A DNA stretch of 43,590 nucleotides from Syntrophaceae bacterium UBA2251. GTDB lineage: Bacteria > Desulfobacterota > Syntrophia > Syntrophales > UBA2251. Positions 29,711-36,414 of this stretch are shown here, piece after piece (within the stretch, counting starts at the first letter, position 1; each line of letters opens with the position of its first letter). The translations under genes and the position numbers were made by a program. The notes beneath the pieces were generated by a model. That model saw only the letters and a list, made by a program, of their open reading frames with translations, was not told the origin of the DNA and made no database searches. The stretch covers positions 1-43,590 of the forward strand of contig DDXV01000075.1 in assembly GCA_002347815.1 (NCBI GenBank), given 5' to 3'.

Positions 29711-31066
29711 TTATACCCTGATCAGCATGGCATCGCCCTGGGCGGCGCCGGAGCAGATGCCGCAGACGCCGATCCCCCCGCCGCGGCGGCGCAGCTCGTA
29801 GGCCAGGGTCATCAGGATCCGGGCGCCGGTCGCGCCGATGGGATGCCCGTAGGCGATGGCGCTGCCGTTGACGTTGACCTTCCGGAACATCTCCTCCTTC
29901 GACATGCCGAGGATCGCGCGGGCGCTCACGAGCACCACCGCGGCGAAGGCCTCGTTGATCTCCACGAGGTCGACCGCCTCGAGGCCCATCCCGTTCTGCT
30001 CCAGGACCTTCCTGATCGCGAGACCCGGCACGGTGGCAATGTCCTTCGGCTGCTGGGAGACCTCGGCGTAATCGAGGATCGTGCAGATGGGCTTGAGGCC
30101 CAGCGCGTCGGCCTTCGCCCGGCTCATGAGGAGGCAGACGTCTCCGCCGTCGTTGACGCCCGGGGCGTTGCCGGCGGTCACGCTGCCCGGCTCGCCGGTC
30201 ACGGTGCTCTTGTGCCCGAAGACCGGCGGCAGCTTGGCCAGGCCCTCGGCCGTCGTCTCCGGACGGGGGCCTTCATCCTTATCCATCACGACCGTCTTTT
30301 TCCCCTCGCGGACCTCGACGGGGAAGATCTCGTCGTCGAGCCGTCCCGCCTGCATCGCGGCGACGGCCGCCTGCTGGGAGTGGAGCGCCCACTCATCCTG
30401 GTCGGCCCGGCTGAAGCCGAATTCGTCGGCGACCTCGGAGCCGTGGAGGGCCATGTGGCGGTTGTAGAAGGCGCACCACAGGCCGTCGTTGACCATCAGG
30501 TCCACGGCCGGCTTGGAGGGCAGGCCCATCCGGGCCCCCCAGCGCATATCGGGGAGGCTGAAGGGGCAGTTGCTCATGCTCTCCTGCCCGCCGGCGATGC
30601 AGATCTCGGCGCGGCCGAGCTGGATCATCTGGCAGGCGAGATCGACGGTCTTGATCCCCGAGGAGCAGACCTTGTTCACGGTGATGCTGGGCACGGACTC
30701 CGGCAGCCCCGCCAGGATCGTGGCCTGGCGACTCGGAACCTGGCCGGTGCCGGCGGGGACGACCTGCCCCATGAAGACGTAGTCCACGTCCTCCGGCTTC
30801 ACCTTTCCGCCGGTGCGCTCCAGGACTTCCTTGATCGCGAGCGCGCCCAGTTCCGGGGCCGTGAAGCCCTTGAGCGCCCCGCCGGCGCGGCCGTAGGGCG
30901 TCCGGCAGGCCTCGACGAGGACGACCTCGCGCAGGGCTTTGAATGCATTTTCGATCTTGCGGCCGGACCCGGAAAAGTCCGTCCGCCGTTCGCCGTAGGC
31001 CGCCACCGGCTTGCCGCGGTAGAGCTCGGCCATCTTGTGGTTGAGTTTCTGTGGGGTTTTAGTCAT
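29711..31066 (-). CDS. Second thiolase with an N-terminal extension
   Basis: This 451-aa thiolase-family protein has Cys134 as nucleophile (NKVCSSGIK), then NEAFAAVVLVSA and AIAYGHPIGATGAR. About 45 residues precede the usual thiolase start (REVVLVEACRTPYGR). The C-terminal CxGGGxG motif, which holds the second catalytic Cys, appears as GICSGAAQG, so the Cys is kept but the glycines differ. ATG at 31066 has GAGGAG upstream and overlaps the stop of the ligase gene by 8 bases. Two thiolases in one operon suggest different chain lengths or directions. Confidence 0.9.
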   Translation of the reverse strand: MTKTPQKLNHKMAELYRGKPVAAYGERRTDFSGSGRKIENAFKALREVVLVEACRTPYGRAGGALKGFTAPELGALAIKEVLERTGGKVKPEDVDYVFMGQVVPAGTGQVPSRQATILAGLPESVPSITVNKVCSSGIKTVDLACQMIQLGRAEICIAGGQESMSNCPFSLPDMRWGARMGLPSKPAVDLMVNDGLWCAFYNRHMALHGSEVADEFGFSRADQDEWALHSQQAAVAAMQAGRLDDEIFPVEVREGKKTVVMDKDEGPRPETTAEGLAKLPPVFGHKSTVTGEPGSVTAGNAPGVNDGGDVCLLMSRAKADALGLKPICTILDYAEVSQQPKDIATVPGLAIRKVLEQNGMGLEAVDLVEINEAFAAVVLVSARAILGMSKEEMFRKVNVNGSAIAYGHPIGATGARILMTLAYELRRRGGGIGVCGICSGAAQGDAMLIRV

Positions 31067-32519
31067 CTTTCTCCTCTAGCGCATTTACAAATTCCACTTC
31101 CCGGGGGACCTTGTAGCTCGACAGGTACGTCCGGCAGTGTTTCATGATTTCCTTGTCGTCCAAGGCGGCGTCCGGTCTGCGTTGGATGAAGGCCTTGACG
31201 ATTTCGCCCCGGATCAGGTCGGGCTTGCTCTCGATCCGGGCCTTTGCCACGGCCGGGTGCAGCTCGATGGCGATTTCCACCTCGCGGGGGTAGACGTTGA
31301 AGCCGCTCGTGATGATCATCCGCTTCTTGCGCCCCGTGATGTAGATATAGTCGTCCTCGTCCATCTTCGCCAGGTCGCTCGTGTGGAGCCAGCCGTTCCG
31401 GAGGACCTGGGCCGTCGCCTCGGGGGCCTTGTAGTACCCCTTCATGACGTTCTCGCCCCGGATCACGAGTTCGCCCTCGACACCCCGGGGAACCTCCCGG
31501 TCGTCTTCGTCGAAGATCTTCGCCTCCGCGCCCGGAATGACCGTGCCGATGGAGCCGACCTTCTGCATCTTTCCCCGGCGGACGACGGAGCAGACCGGGG
31601 AGGCCTCCGTGAGCCCGTAGCCCTCCCGGAGGATGACCTTGAACTTGTCCTCGAAGAGCGGGATGAACTCGGGCGGCATCGCGGAACCGCCGGTGATGCA
31701 GAATTCCAGAGAGCCGACGTCGTATTTCTCCGCCCCCTCGTGGAACAGCATGCCCAGGAACAGGCGCGGAACGGCGGCCAGGTACGTGATCCGTTCCCGG
31801 GCGATGGTCTGGAAGATGCCGTCCAGGGTGAAGCGCTCCATGAGCACGATCCCCGCCCCGGTGCGCATCGCCGCCAGCATGTTGGCCACCGCGCCGAAGG
31901 AATGAAACAGGGGGATGATGGCGAGCGACCGGCTGTTTTCCGTTCCGCCGTAGATGTCCCTGAGCAGGGCGGACTGGGTGTAGAGGTTGCGGTGCGTGAG
32001 CATCGCGCCCAGGGGCTTGCCCGTGAGCCCCGAGGTGTAGATCATGACGGCCGGGTCGTCCGGCGCGATCTCTGGGGATTCGAGGGCGGGCGCTTCCCCG
32101 GCGAGGATCCGCCCGAAGGGGGAATCCGGACCGTTGGCGACCAGGAGGTGGCGGCAGGCCGGGACGACGTCGCGGATCTCTTCATAGCGCCGCGCCGAGG
32201 GCGCGGTGGTGATGAACGCGAGGGCGTCGCTGTCGCCGAGCAGGTGCTTGAGTTCATGCGCCGTGGACTGGGCGTTCAGGGTCACGGCGACGGCCCCCAG
32301 GTTCACGATCGCGAAGTAGGCGATGACGAATTCGGGGCAGTTGGGGAGCATCAGGGCGACGTGATCGCCCTTCCCGATCCCGAGACCGCGCAGGTGATGG
32401 CCCAGGGCGCGAACGGCCCCTTCGAATTCCCCATAGGTCCAGGTCCGGCTCTCGTGGATCAGGGCGGTATGGGCGGGATAGCGTTCAACCGCGTCCCGCA
32501 ATAGGTCTCCCAAGGTCAT
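31059..32519 (-). CDS. AMP-dependent acyl-CoA ligase-like protein lacking the C-terminal catalytic lysine
   Basis: This 486-aa member of the ANL superfamily is the first gene of the minus-strand beta-oxidation operon. It has EGYGLTEASPV, LHTSDLAKMDEDDYIYITGR and the hinge ITSGFNVYPREVE. The phosphate-binding loop (about residue 160) reads YTSGLTGKPLG, where the family has Thr and Lys (TTGxPKG). It ends EFVNALEEKDD exactly where the PKxxxGK motif with the adenylation lysine should come. Full-length relatives are about 25-30 residues longer. It may be catalytically weak or carry only part of the two-step reaction. A frameshift restoring the tail was not found downstream. ATG at 32519 is preferred to an upstream TTG. 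Confidence 0.85.
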   Translation of the reverse strand: MTLGDLLRDAVERYPAHTALIHESRTWTYGEFEGAVRALGHHLRGLGIGKGDHVALMLPNCPEFVIAYFAIVNLGAVAVTLNAQSTAHELKHLLGDSDALAFITTAPSARRYEEIRDVVPACRHLLVANGPDSPFGRILAGEAPALESPEIAPDDPAVMIYTSGLTGKPLGAMLTHRNLYTQSALLRDIYGGTENSRSLAIIPLFHSFGAVANMLAAMRTGAGIVLMERFTLDGIFQTIARERITYLAAVPRLFLGMLFHEGAEKYDVGSLEFCITGGSAMPPEFIPLFEDKFKVILREGYGLTEASPVCSVVRRGKMQKVGSIGTVIPGAEAKIFDEDDREVPRGVEGELVIRGENVMKGYYKAPEATAQVLRNGWLHTSDLAKMDEDDYIYITGRKKRMIITSGFNVYPREVEIAIELHPAVAKARIESKPDLIRGEIVKAFIQRRPDAALDDKEIMKHCRTYLSSYKVPREVEFVNALEEKDD

Positions 32520-32557
32520 GATCTTCCGTAACCCCCGCAATTTTTGGCCTTTCCCTT

Positions 32558-32585
32558 AGCATAGGGGCGGTGTTTTTGCCAACAA
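32558..32585 (-). promoter_or_regulatory. Candidate promoter of the minus-strand beta-oxidation operon
   Basis: On the minus strand, TTGTTG (32580-32585) is followed after 16 bases by TATGCT (32558-32563), about 40 bases before the ligase start. It is divergent from the DUF2147 promoter, so a shared regulator site could lie between them. Confidence 0.4.
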
Positions 32586-32628
32586 AAGATGGGGGTTGAT
32601 TTTCTCTTGACATCTCTTGATTTTTTCC

Positions 32629-32657
32629 TTGCCCCGCCTGTCCGATTGCCCTATAAT
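32629..32657 (+). promoter_or_regulatory. Promoter of the DUF2147 gene
   Basis: TTGCCC (32629-32634), 17 bases, then a perfect TATAAT (32652-32657), with the likely transcription start near 32664. Confidence 0.65.
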
Positions 32658-32728
32658 GCGCCCGTCCTCCCGGATGGCGGGGGCAGATCAAGGTCCGAAT
32701 CACCCGAAAAAACAAAAAGGAGAAGGGC

Positions 32729-32767
32729 ATGAAGAAAACGATTCTGGCGGTGCTGTTGGTTCTGTAG
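32729..32767 (+). CDS. Twelve-residue leader peptide or signal-peptide remnant
   Basis: ATG at 32729 has AAAGGAGAAGGG upstream and encodes MKKTILAVLLVL, then TAG. It looks like the start of a signal peptide. The following gene at 32877 begins similarly (MKKIAFVAVVLGALL), so this may be the residue of a duplicated or decayed secreted-protein gene, or a real upstream frame affecting translation. Nothing beyond the stop can be assigned. Confidence 0.35.
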   Translation: MKKTILAVLLVL

Positions 32768-32876
32768 CGCTTCATCTGATCCGACTTCAATGCCTGGACG
32801 GTGCGCGACGGGGACGGTCCTTGTCGCGTCCGCAGGGCCGAAAGTCCTACTTTTAAGAAAGAGGGAGGGAGTGCTG

Positions 32877-33314
32877 ATGAAGAAGATTGCATTTGTAGCG
32901 GTGGTGTTGGGGGCGCTGTTGTTTGCGACGGCGCACGTCTGGGCGGCTTCGCCGGCCGGAAAATGGAAGAATATCGACGATGAAACCGGGAAGGCCAAAT
33001 CCATCATCGAGGTCTACGAGCAGAACGGCAAGATCTACGGCAAGATCCTGGAATCCCTGAAGCCGGGCGGCGCCAAGGGAGAGGTGTGCGACAAGTGCGA
33101 AGGCGCCGACAAGGGCAAGCCGATCATCGGATTGGTCATCGTCAAGGGCCTCACCGCCGACGGTGACCAGTACACCGGCGGCACGATCACGGATCCGAAC
33201 AAGGGCAAGACCTACAAGTGCAAGATGAAGGTCATCGAGGGCGGTAAGAAGCTGCAGGTCAGCGGCTGCATTTCCTTCCTGTGCCGCAAGCAGATCTGGC
33301 TGAAGGCGGATTAA
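32877..33314 (+). CDS. DUF2147 family secreted protein
   Basis: This 145-aa protein of unknown function has a signal peptide (MKKIAFVAVVLGALLFATAH, cleavage near VWAA-SP). The mature part fits DUF2147: GKWKNIDDETGKAKSIIEVY at the start, IIGLVIVKGL, GGTITDPNKGKTYKCKM, and a final LQVSGCIS...WLKAD strand. Four or five Cys occur, including CDKC, suggesting disulfides or metal binding in the periplasm. ATG at 32877 has AGGGAGG upstream. A clear terminator follows, so it is monocistronic. Confidence 0.88.
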   Translation: MKKIAFVAVVLGALLFATAHVWAASPAGKWKNIDDETGKAKSIIEVYEQNGKIYGKILESLKPGGAKGEVCDKCEGADKGKPIIGLVIVKGLTADGDQYTGGTITDPNKGKTYKCKMKVIEGGKKLQVSGCISFLCRKQIWLKAD

Positions 33315-33401
33315 GGGCAGAAAGGCCGAGGGCCGAAGGCGCTGGATCCAAGACCGAGGTCAAGGGCCGGAGCCGAAGGCAAGAGGCTGACAGGGACAAT
33401 C

Positions 33402-33443
33402 CGGCCACCCGGCCCGAAAGCGCGCCGGGTGGCCGTTTTGATT
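33402..33443 (+). terminator. Intrinsic terminator of the DUF2147 gene
   Basis: A 12-bp stem CGGCCACCCGGC/GCCGGGTGGCCG (33402-33413 with 33424-33435) is followed by TTTTGATTT. Confidence 0.85.
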
Positions 33444-33472
33444 TGCGCCATAACGGTGGGTTCGAAACAATC

Positions 33473-33505
33473 GTCATTCCCGCCGGCGCCGGCGTGACAA
33501 GAATC
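33473..33505 (+). repeat. GTCATTCCCGCC-type dispersed repeat
   Basis: GTCATTCCCGCC (33473-33484) begins a GC-rich palindromic stretch (CGCCGGCGCCGGCG) ending GTGAC. The same 12-mer occurs inverted near 35567-35578. This type of element is common between genes in many bacteria. Confidence 0.6.
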
Positions 33506-33510
33506 GGGAA

Positions 33511-33539
33511 TTCTCATTCATTTTAAATGGTTGTATATT
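33511..33539 (+). promoter_or_regulatory. Candidate promoter of folD
   Basis: TTCTCA (33511-33516), 17 bases, then TATATT (33534-33539), in a short AT-rich patch 20 bases before the folD start. The -35 is weak. Confidence 0.45.
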
Positions 33540-33558
33540 TCAGTTTTCGAGAGGCGGC

Positions 33559-34419
33559 ATGACGATCATCATCGACGGCAAGAAGGTGGCCCAGGACCTG
33601 AGAGGCGAGATCGCGGCGGAGGTGCGGCGGCGGACGGCGGCGGGGGGTGTGACGCCCGGGCTCGCCGTGATCCTGGTCGGCGACGACCCGGCCTCCCAGG
33701 TCTACGTGCGGGGCAAGCAGAACGCCTGCCGGGAGGTGGGCTTCCTCTCCCGCGAACACCGGCTTCCGGCTGAGACCGGCGAGGCGCACCTGCTCGGCCT
33801 GATCCGGGAACTGAACGCCGATCCGGCGATCCACGGCATCCTCGTTCAGCTCCCCCTGCCGGCGCAGATCCGCACCGAGACGGTCATCGAGGCCATCGAC
33901 CCCGCCAAGGACGTGGACGGGTTCCATCCGGTCAACATCGGCCGCCTCTTCGCCGGTCAGCCCGGTCCCCGGCCCTGTACGCCCGCGGGCATCATCGAGC
34001 TGCTGGACCGCTACGCGATCGGCATCGAGGGGAAGGAGGCGGTGATCGTCGGGCGGAGCAACATCGTCGGCAAGCCGCTCGCGCTGATGCTGCTCGCGCG
34101 CCACGCCACCGTCACGATGTGCCACACGCGGACGCGCGATCTCGCGGGCGTGACGCGCCGGGCCCAGATCCTGGTCGCCGCCGCCGGCCGGTCGGAGATG
34201 ATCGGGGCGGACATGGTGGCGGAGGGCGCCGCCGTCATCGACGTGGGCGTCAACCGGATGCCCGACGGCAAGCTCAAGGGCGATGTTGCCTTCGCGGAGG
34301 TCTCGGCCCGGACCTCCCACATCACGCCCGTGCCGGGCGGGGTCGGCCCCATGACGATCGCGATGCTGATGAGAAACACGCTCGAAGCGGCGTACCGAAC
34401 ATCGGGTTCGATGGATTGA
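33559..34419 (+). CDS. folD: Methylenetetrahydrofolate dehydrogenase / cyclohydrolase
   Basis: This 286-aa bifunctional enzyme interconverts methylene-, methenyl- and formyl-tetrahydrofolate. It shows VGDDPASQVYVRGKQNAC (with the catalytic Lys of YVxxK), the QLPLPAQI segment, DVDGFHPVNIG, PCTPAGIIELL, VIVGRSNIVGKPLALMLL and the C-terminal TPVPGGVGPMTIAML. Length and motif order are normal. ATG at 33559 has GAGAGG upstream. It stands alone and ends before the convergent acyltransferase. Confidence 0.97.
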   Translation: MTIIIDGKKVAQDLRGEIAAEVRRRTAAGGVTPGLAVILVGDDPASQVYVRGKQNACREVGFLSREHRLPAETGEAHLLGLIRELNADPAIHGILVQLPLPAQIRTETVIEAIDPAKDVDGFHPVNIGRLFAGQPGPRPCTPAGIIELLDRYAIGIEGKEAVIVGRSNIVGKPLALMLLARHATVTMCHTRTRDLAGVTRRAQILVAAAGRSEMIGADMVAEGAAVIDVGVNRMPDGKLKGDVAFAEVSARTSHITPVPGGVGPMTIAMLMRNTLEAAYRTSGSMD

Positions 34420-34569
34420 CGGCAGGCGTCGGACATCCCTGTCGAATGTCGGGGTGGGCCGGGCGAACCGTGTCGGGAAAGGCGGTCCTCCCCGTGGACG
34501 GGCAGGCGGGAACGGTCGCTCCCGGACCGGCCGGCCCAACGGTTTTGATCTCTCCCCCGCGGCGGATGG

Positions 34570-35490
34570 TCAGTTTCTCGTCAGCGCGGGCATGATGCGG
34601 TCCCGGGATCCGGGCCCTGGCTGGGGCTGGGTCTGCCAGCGGCGATGCACCCAGAGCCACTGGTCGGGATACTGCCGGACCAGCGCCTCGATGACGCGGG
34701 TGAAATTCTGGGTGTTGACGATCGCGTCCGTTTTCCGGTCGCCCGTGTCGACGAGCGGAACCTCCTCCCCGATGACCAGCCGGTAATGTCCGTTCGGCTT
34801 CCGGACCATGAACGCCGGAATCACCGGCGCGCCCGTGTGAAGCGCCAGCAGGGCCAGGCCGTCGGTCGTGCAGGCCGGACGTCCGAAAAACTCCACGAAC
34901 ACCCCCTCCCTCCGGTTCCAGTTCTGATCGATCAGGAGGCCGACGGTCCCGTTGTCCTTGAGTGCGCGCAGCATCTGCCGCATGGACTTCTTCGTCGGGA
35001 CGGCGACGTTGCCGGTCGACGAGCGGACCGAGGTGACCAGGTTCTCCAGGAAGGGGTTGTCCAGGGGGCGGTAGACGAAGGTCAGGGGGCGGAAGAGGAG
35101 CGAGACCGCCACCGCCTGGAATTCCCAGTTCCCGAAATGGGCGCCGAAGAGCAGAAGACCCCGGCCCTTGCCGGCGGCGGCGGCATAGTGCTCGGCGCCG
35201 TCGACATCGACCCGCTCGCGGATGCGCTCCGCCGTGAGCCAGGGGATGTCGAAAAATTCGGCGGCGACCAGGGCCATGTTCCGGAAGGCGCCCCGGGCGA
35301 TTGCGACCAGTTCCGGGACCGGCTTCTCCGGGAAGGCCCGCTTCAGGTTCTGGAGGGTCGCCAGGCGGTGCTGGGCATCCAGGTGGTAACCCGCCTGAAA
35401 CAGCGCGACGAAGACGCTCTGCCGGATACGGAGGGGAATGCGGTGGAAGCAGGAGACAAGCGCGCTCGTGTCGGGGGAGTTTTCGGTCAT
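34570..35490 (-). CDS. Lysophospholipid / lipid A acyltransferase (LpxL-HtrB family)
   Basis: This 306-aa membrane-associated acyltransferase probably adds a secondary acyl chain to lipid A or a related lipid. The catalytic HxxxxE motif is HFGNWE, followed by FVYRPLDNPFLE, the IDQNWNRREGVFVEFFG region and WLWVHRRWQTQP near the C-terminus, all typical of the family. An LpxL-like enzyme supports a lipopolysaccharide-bearing outer membrane. No hydrophobic N-terminal anchor as strong as that of E. coli LpxL is seen. The acyl donor and acceptor are not known. Confidence 0.9.
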   Translation of the reverse strand: MTENSPDTSALVSCFHRIPLRIRQSVFVALFQAGYHLDAQHRLATLQNLKRAFPEKPVPELVAIARGAFRNMALVAAEFFDIPWLTAERIRERVDVDGAEHYAAAAGKGRGLLLFGAHFGNWEFQAVAVSLLFRPLTFVYRPLDNPFLENLVTSVRSSTGNVAVPTKKSMRQMLRALKDNGTVGLLIDQNWNRREGVFVEFFGRPACTTDGLALLALHTGAPVIPAFMVRKPNGHYRLVIGEEVPLVDTGDRKTDAIVNTQNFTRVIEALVRQYPDQWLWVHRRWQTQPQPGPGSRDRIMPALTRN

Positions 35491-35523
35491 CGATACCCTG
35501 TGGCTCTATGCCGTTCCCTTGCA

Positions 35524-35578
35524 GGCGGGAATCCGTAATCTATTGAAAAGACGGGATTCCGGGCGTGGCGGGAATGAC
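35524..35578. repeat. Inverted dispersed repeat
   Basis: GGCGGGAATCC (35524-35534) partly mirrors GGGATTCCGGGCGTGGCGGG near 35553, and GGCGGGAATGAC (35567-35578) is the reverse complement of the 12-mer at 33473. It forms a potential stem-loop between the acyltransferase and the regulator. Confidence 0.55.
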
Positions 35579-35742
35579 AACCTGAGGCTTTGTGTGAATG
35601 CATCCAACGTGGGCGGAAGTATAGAAATTACGGCCGGGGATGTCAACCGAAAAGGACCGCATGAACAAAGCCGGAGGTTCCTTCCCGTTAACATCTGACA
35701 TAAAACTCTTGACGTTGACGGGGCGCCCCTGAATCTTATTGC

Positions 35743-35771
35743 TTGACAACCGGGGGCGATTCACTTAGGGT
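35743..35771 (+). promoter_or_regulatory. Promoter of the EPS-associated regulator
   Basis: TTGACA (35743-35748), 17 bases, then TAGGGT (35766-35771), nearly identical in layout to the tRNA-Leu promoter at 8209. A second TTGACG lies at 35715. The leader before the regulator is about 35 bases. Confidence 0.6.
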
Positions 35772-35812
35772 CCATCCAATGTTCACGGAATGAACGCTTG
35801 AAGGAGCGGGGG

Positions 35813-36199
35813 ATGCCGCCGGAACCGTCCGATCGCATCGAGAACGAACAGGTGCTTCACATCCTGCGGGAGATCAAGAAATCCCCGGAGATGACCCAGC
35901 GTGAACTCTCCTCCCGGCTGGGGATCAGCCTCGGCAAGGTCAATTTTCTCGTCAACGCCCTGATTCAACGCGGGTTGGTCAAGGTGGAGAACTTCCGGAG
36001 TTCCACCAGCAAGAATGCCTATCTGTACTATCTGACCCCCCGGGGCATCGAGGAAAAGACCCGGACCACCTACTACTTTCTCAAGAGAAAAATGAAGGAA
36101 TACGAGAGTCTGGAGGAGGAGATCCGGCAGCTGCAGGAAGAGGCGCGGGAGAGCGGCCTGACGGCCGAGGAAACCCGAAAGGGCGCCGACGCGCCGTAA
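35813..36199 (+). CDS. MarR-type EPS-associated transcriptional regulator
   Basis: This 128-aa winged-helix protein belongs to the MarR-like family found at the head of exopolysaccharide loci. The DNA-binding part spans about residues 8-80 (MTQRELSSRLGISLGKVNFL as the helix-turn-helix region, ALIQRGLVKVENF, YLYYLTPRGIEEKT as the wing). Residues 85-115 are a charged coiled-coil (FLKRKMKEYESLEEEIRQLQ). ATG at 35813 has AAGGAGCGGGGG upstream. The genes that follow make sugar precursors, fitting local control of the locus. Its effector is unknown. Confidence 0.9.
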   Translation: MPPEPSDRIENEQVLHILREIKKSPEMTQRELSSRLGISLGKVNFLVNALIQRGLVKVENFRSSTSKNAYLYYLTPRGIEEKTRTTYYFLKRKMKEYESLEEEIRQLQEEARESGLTAEETRKGADAP

Positions 36200-36414
36200 G
36201 GCCTGGCGATAGCCGCCCGGCGGGTGGCCGGCGGGTAGAAAAGCGGCGAGGGGCACTCGCCACAGGGGGCAGGGGGCGCCTCGGGCACCCCTGGGAATCC
36301 GCCCCGGATTGTGAATCGATTTGCCCTCATGGATTCGTCTTCATGGAATCCAGAGGGCGGAGCTGTATGTATAGAAACCTCTCAGTCCATGGAGGGTGTG
36401 ACTCACTTATAAAA

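Larger units (their letters stand above)
32520..32876. other. Divergent promoter region with a small leader frame
   Basis: These 357 bases hold candidate promoters in both directions (32558-32585 minus, 32629-32657 plus) and a 12-codon open frame at 32729-32767. The remaining 109 bases up to the DUF2147 gene show no recognised feature. Confidence 0.55.
35491..35812. other. Divergent intergenic region before the polysaccharide locus
   Basis: These 322 bases hold an inverted GTCATTCCCGCC-type repeat (35524-35578) and the regulator promoter (35743-35771). No gene was recognised. Confidence 0.6.
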
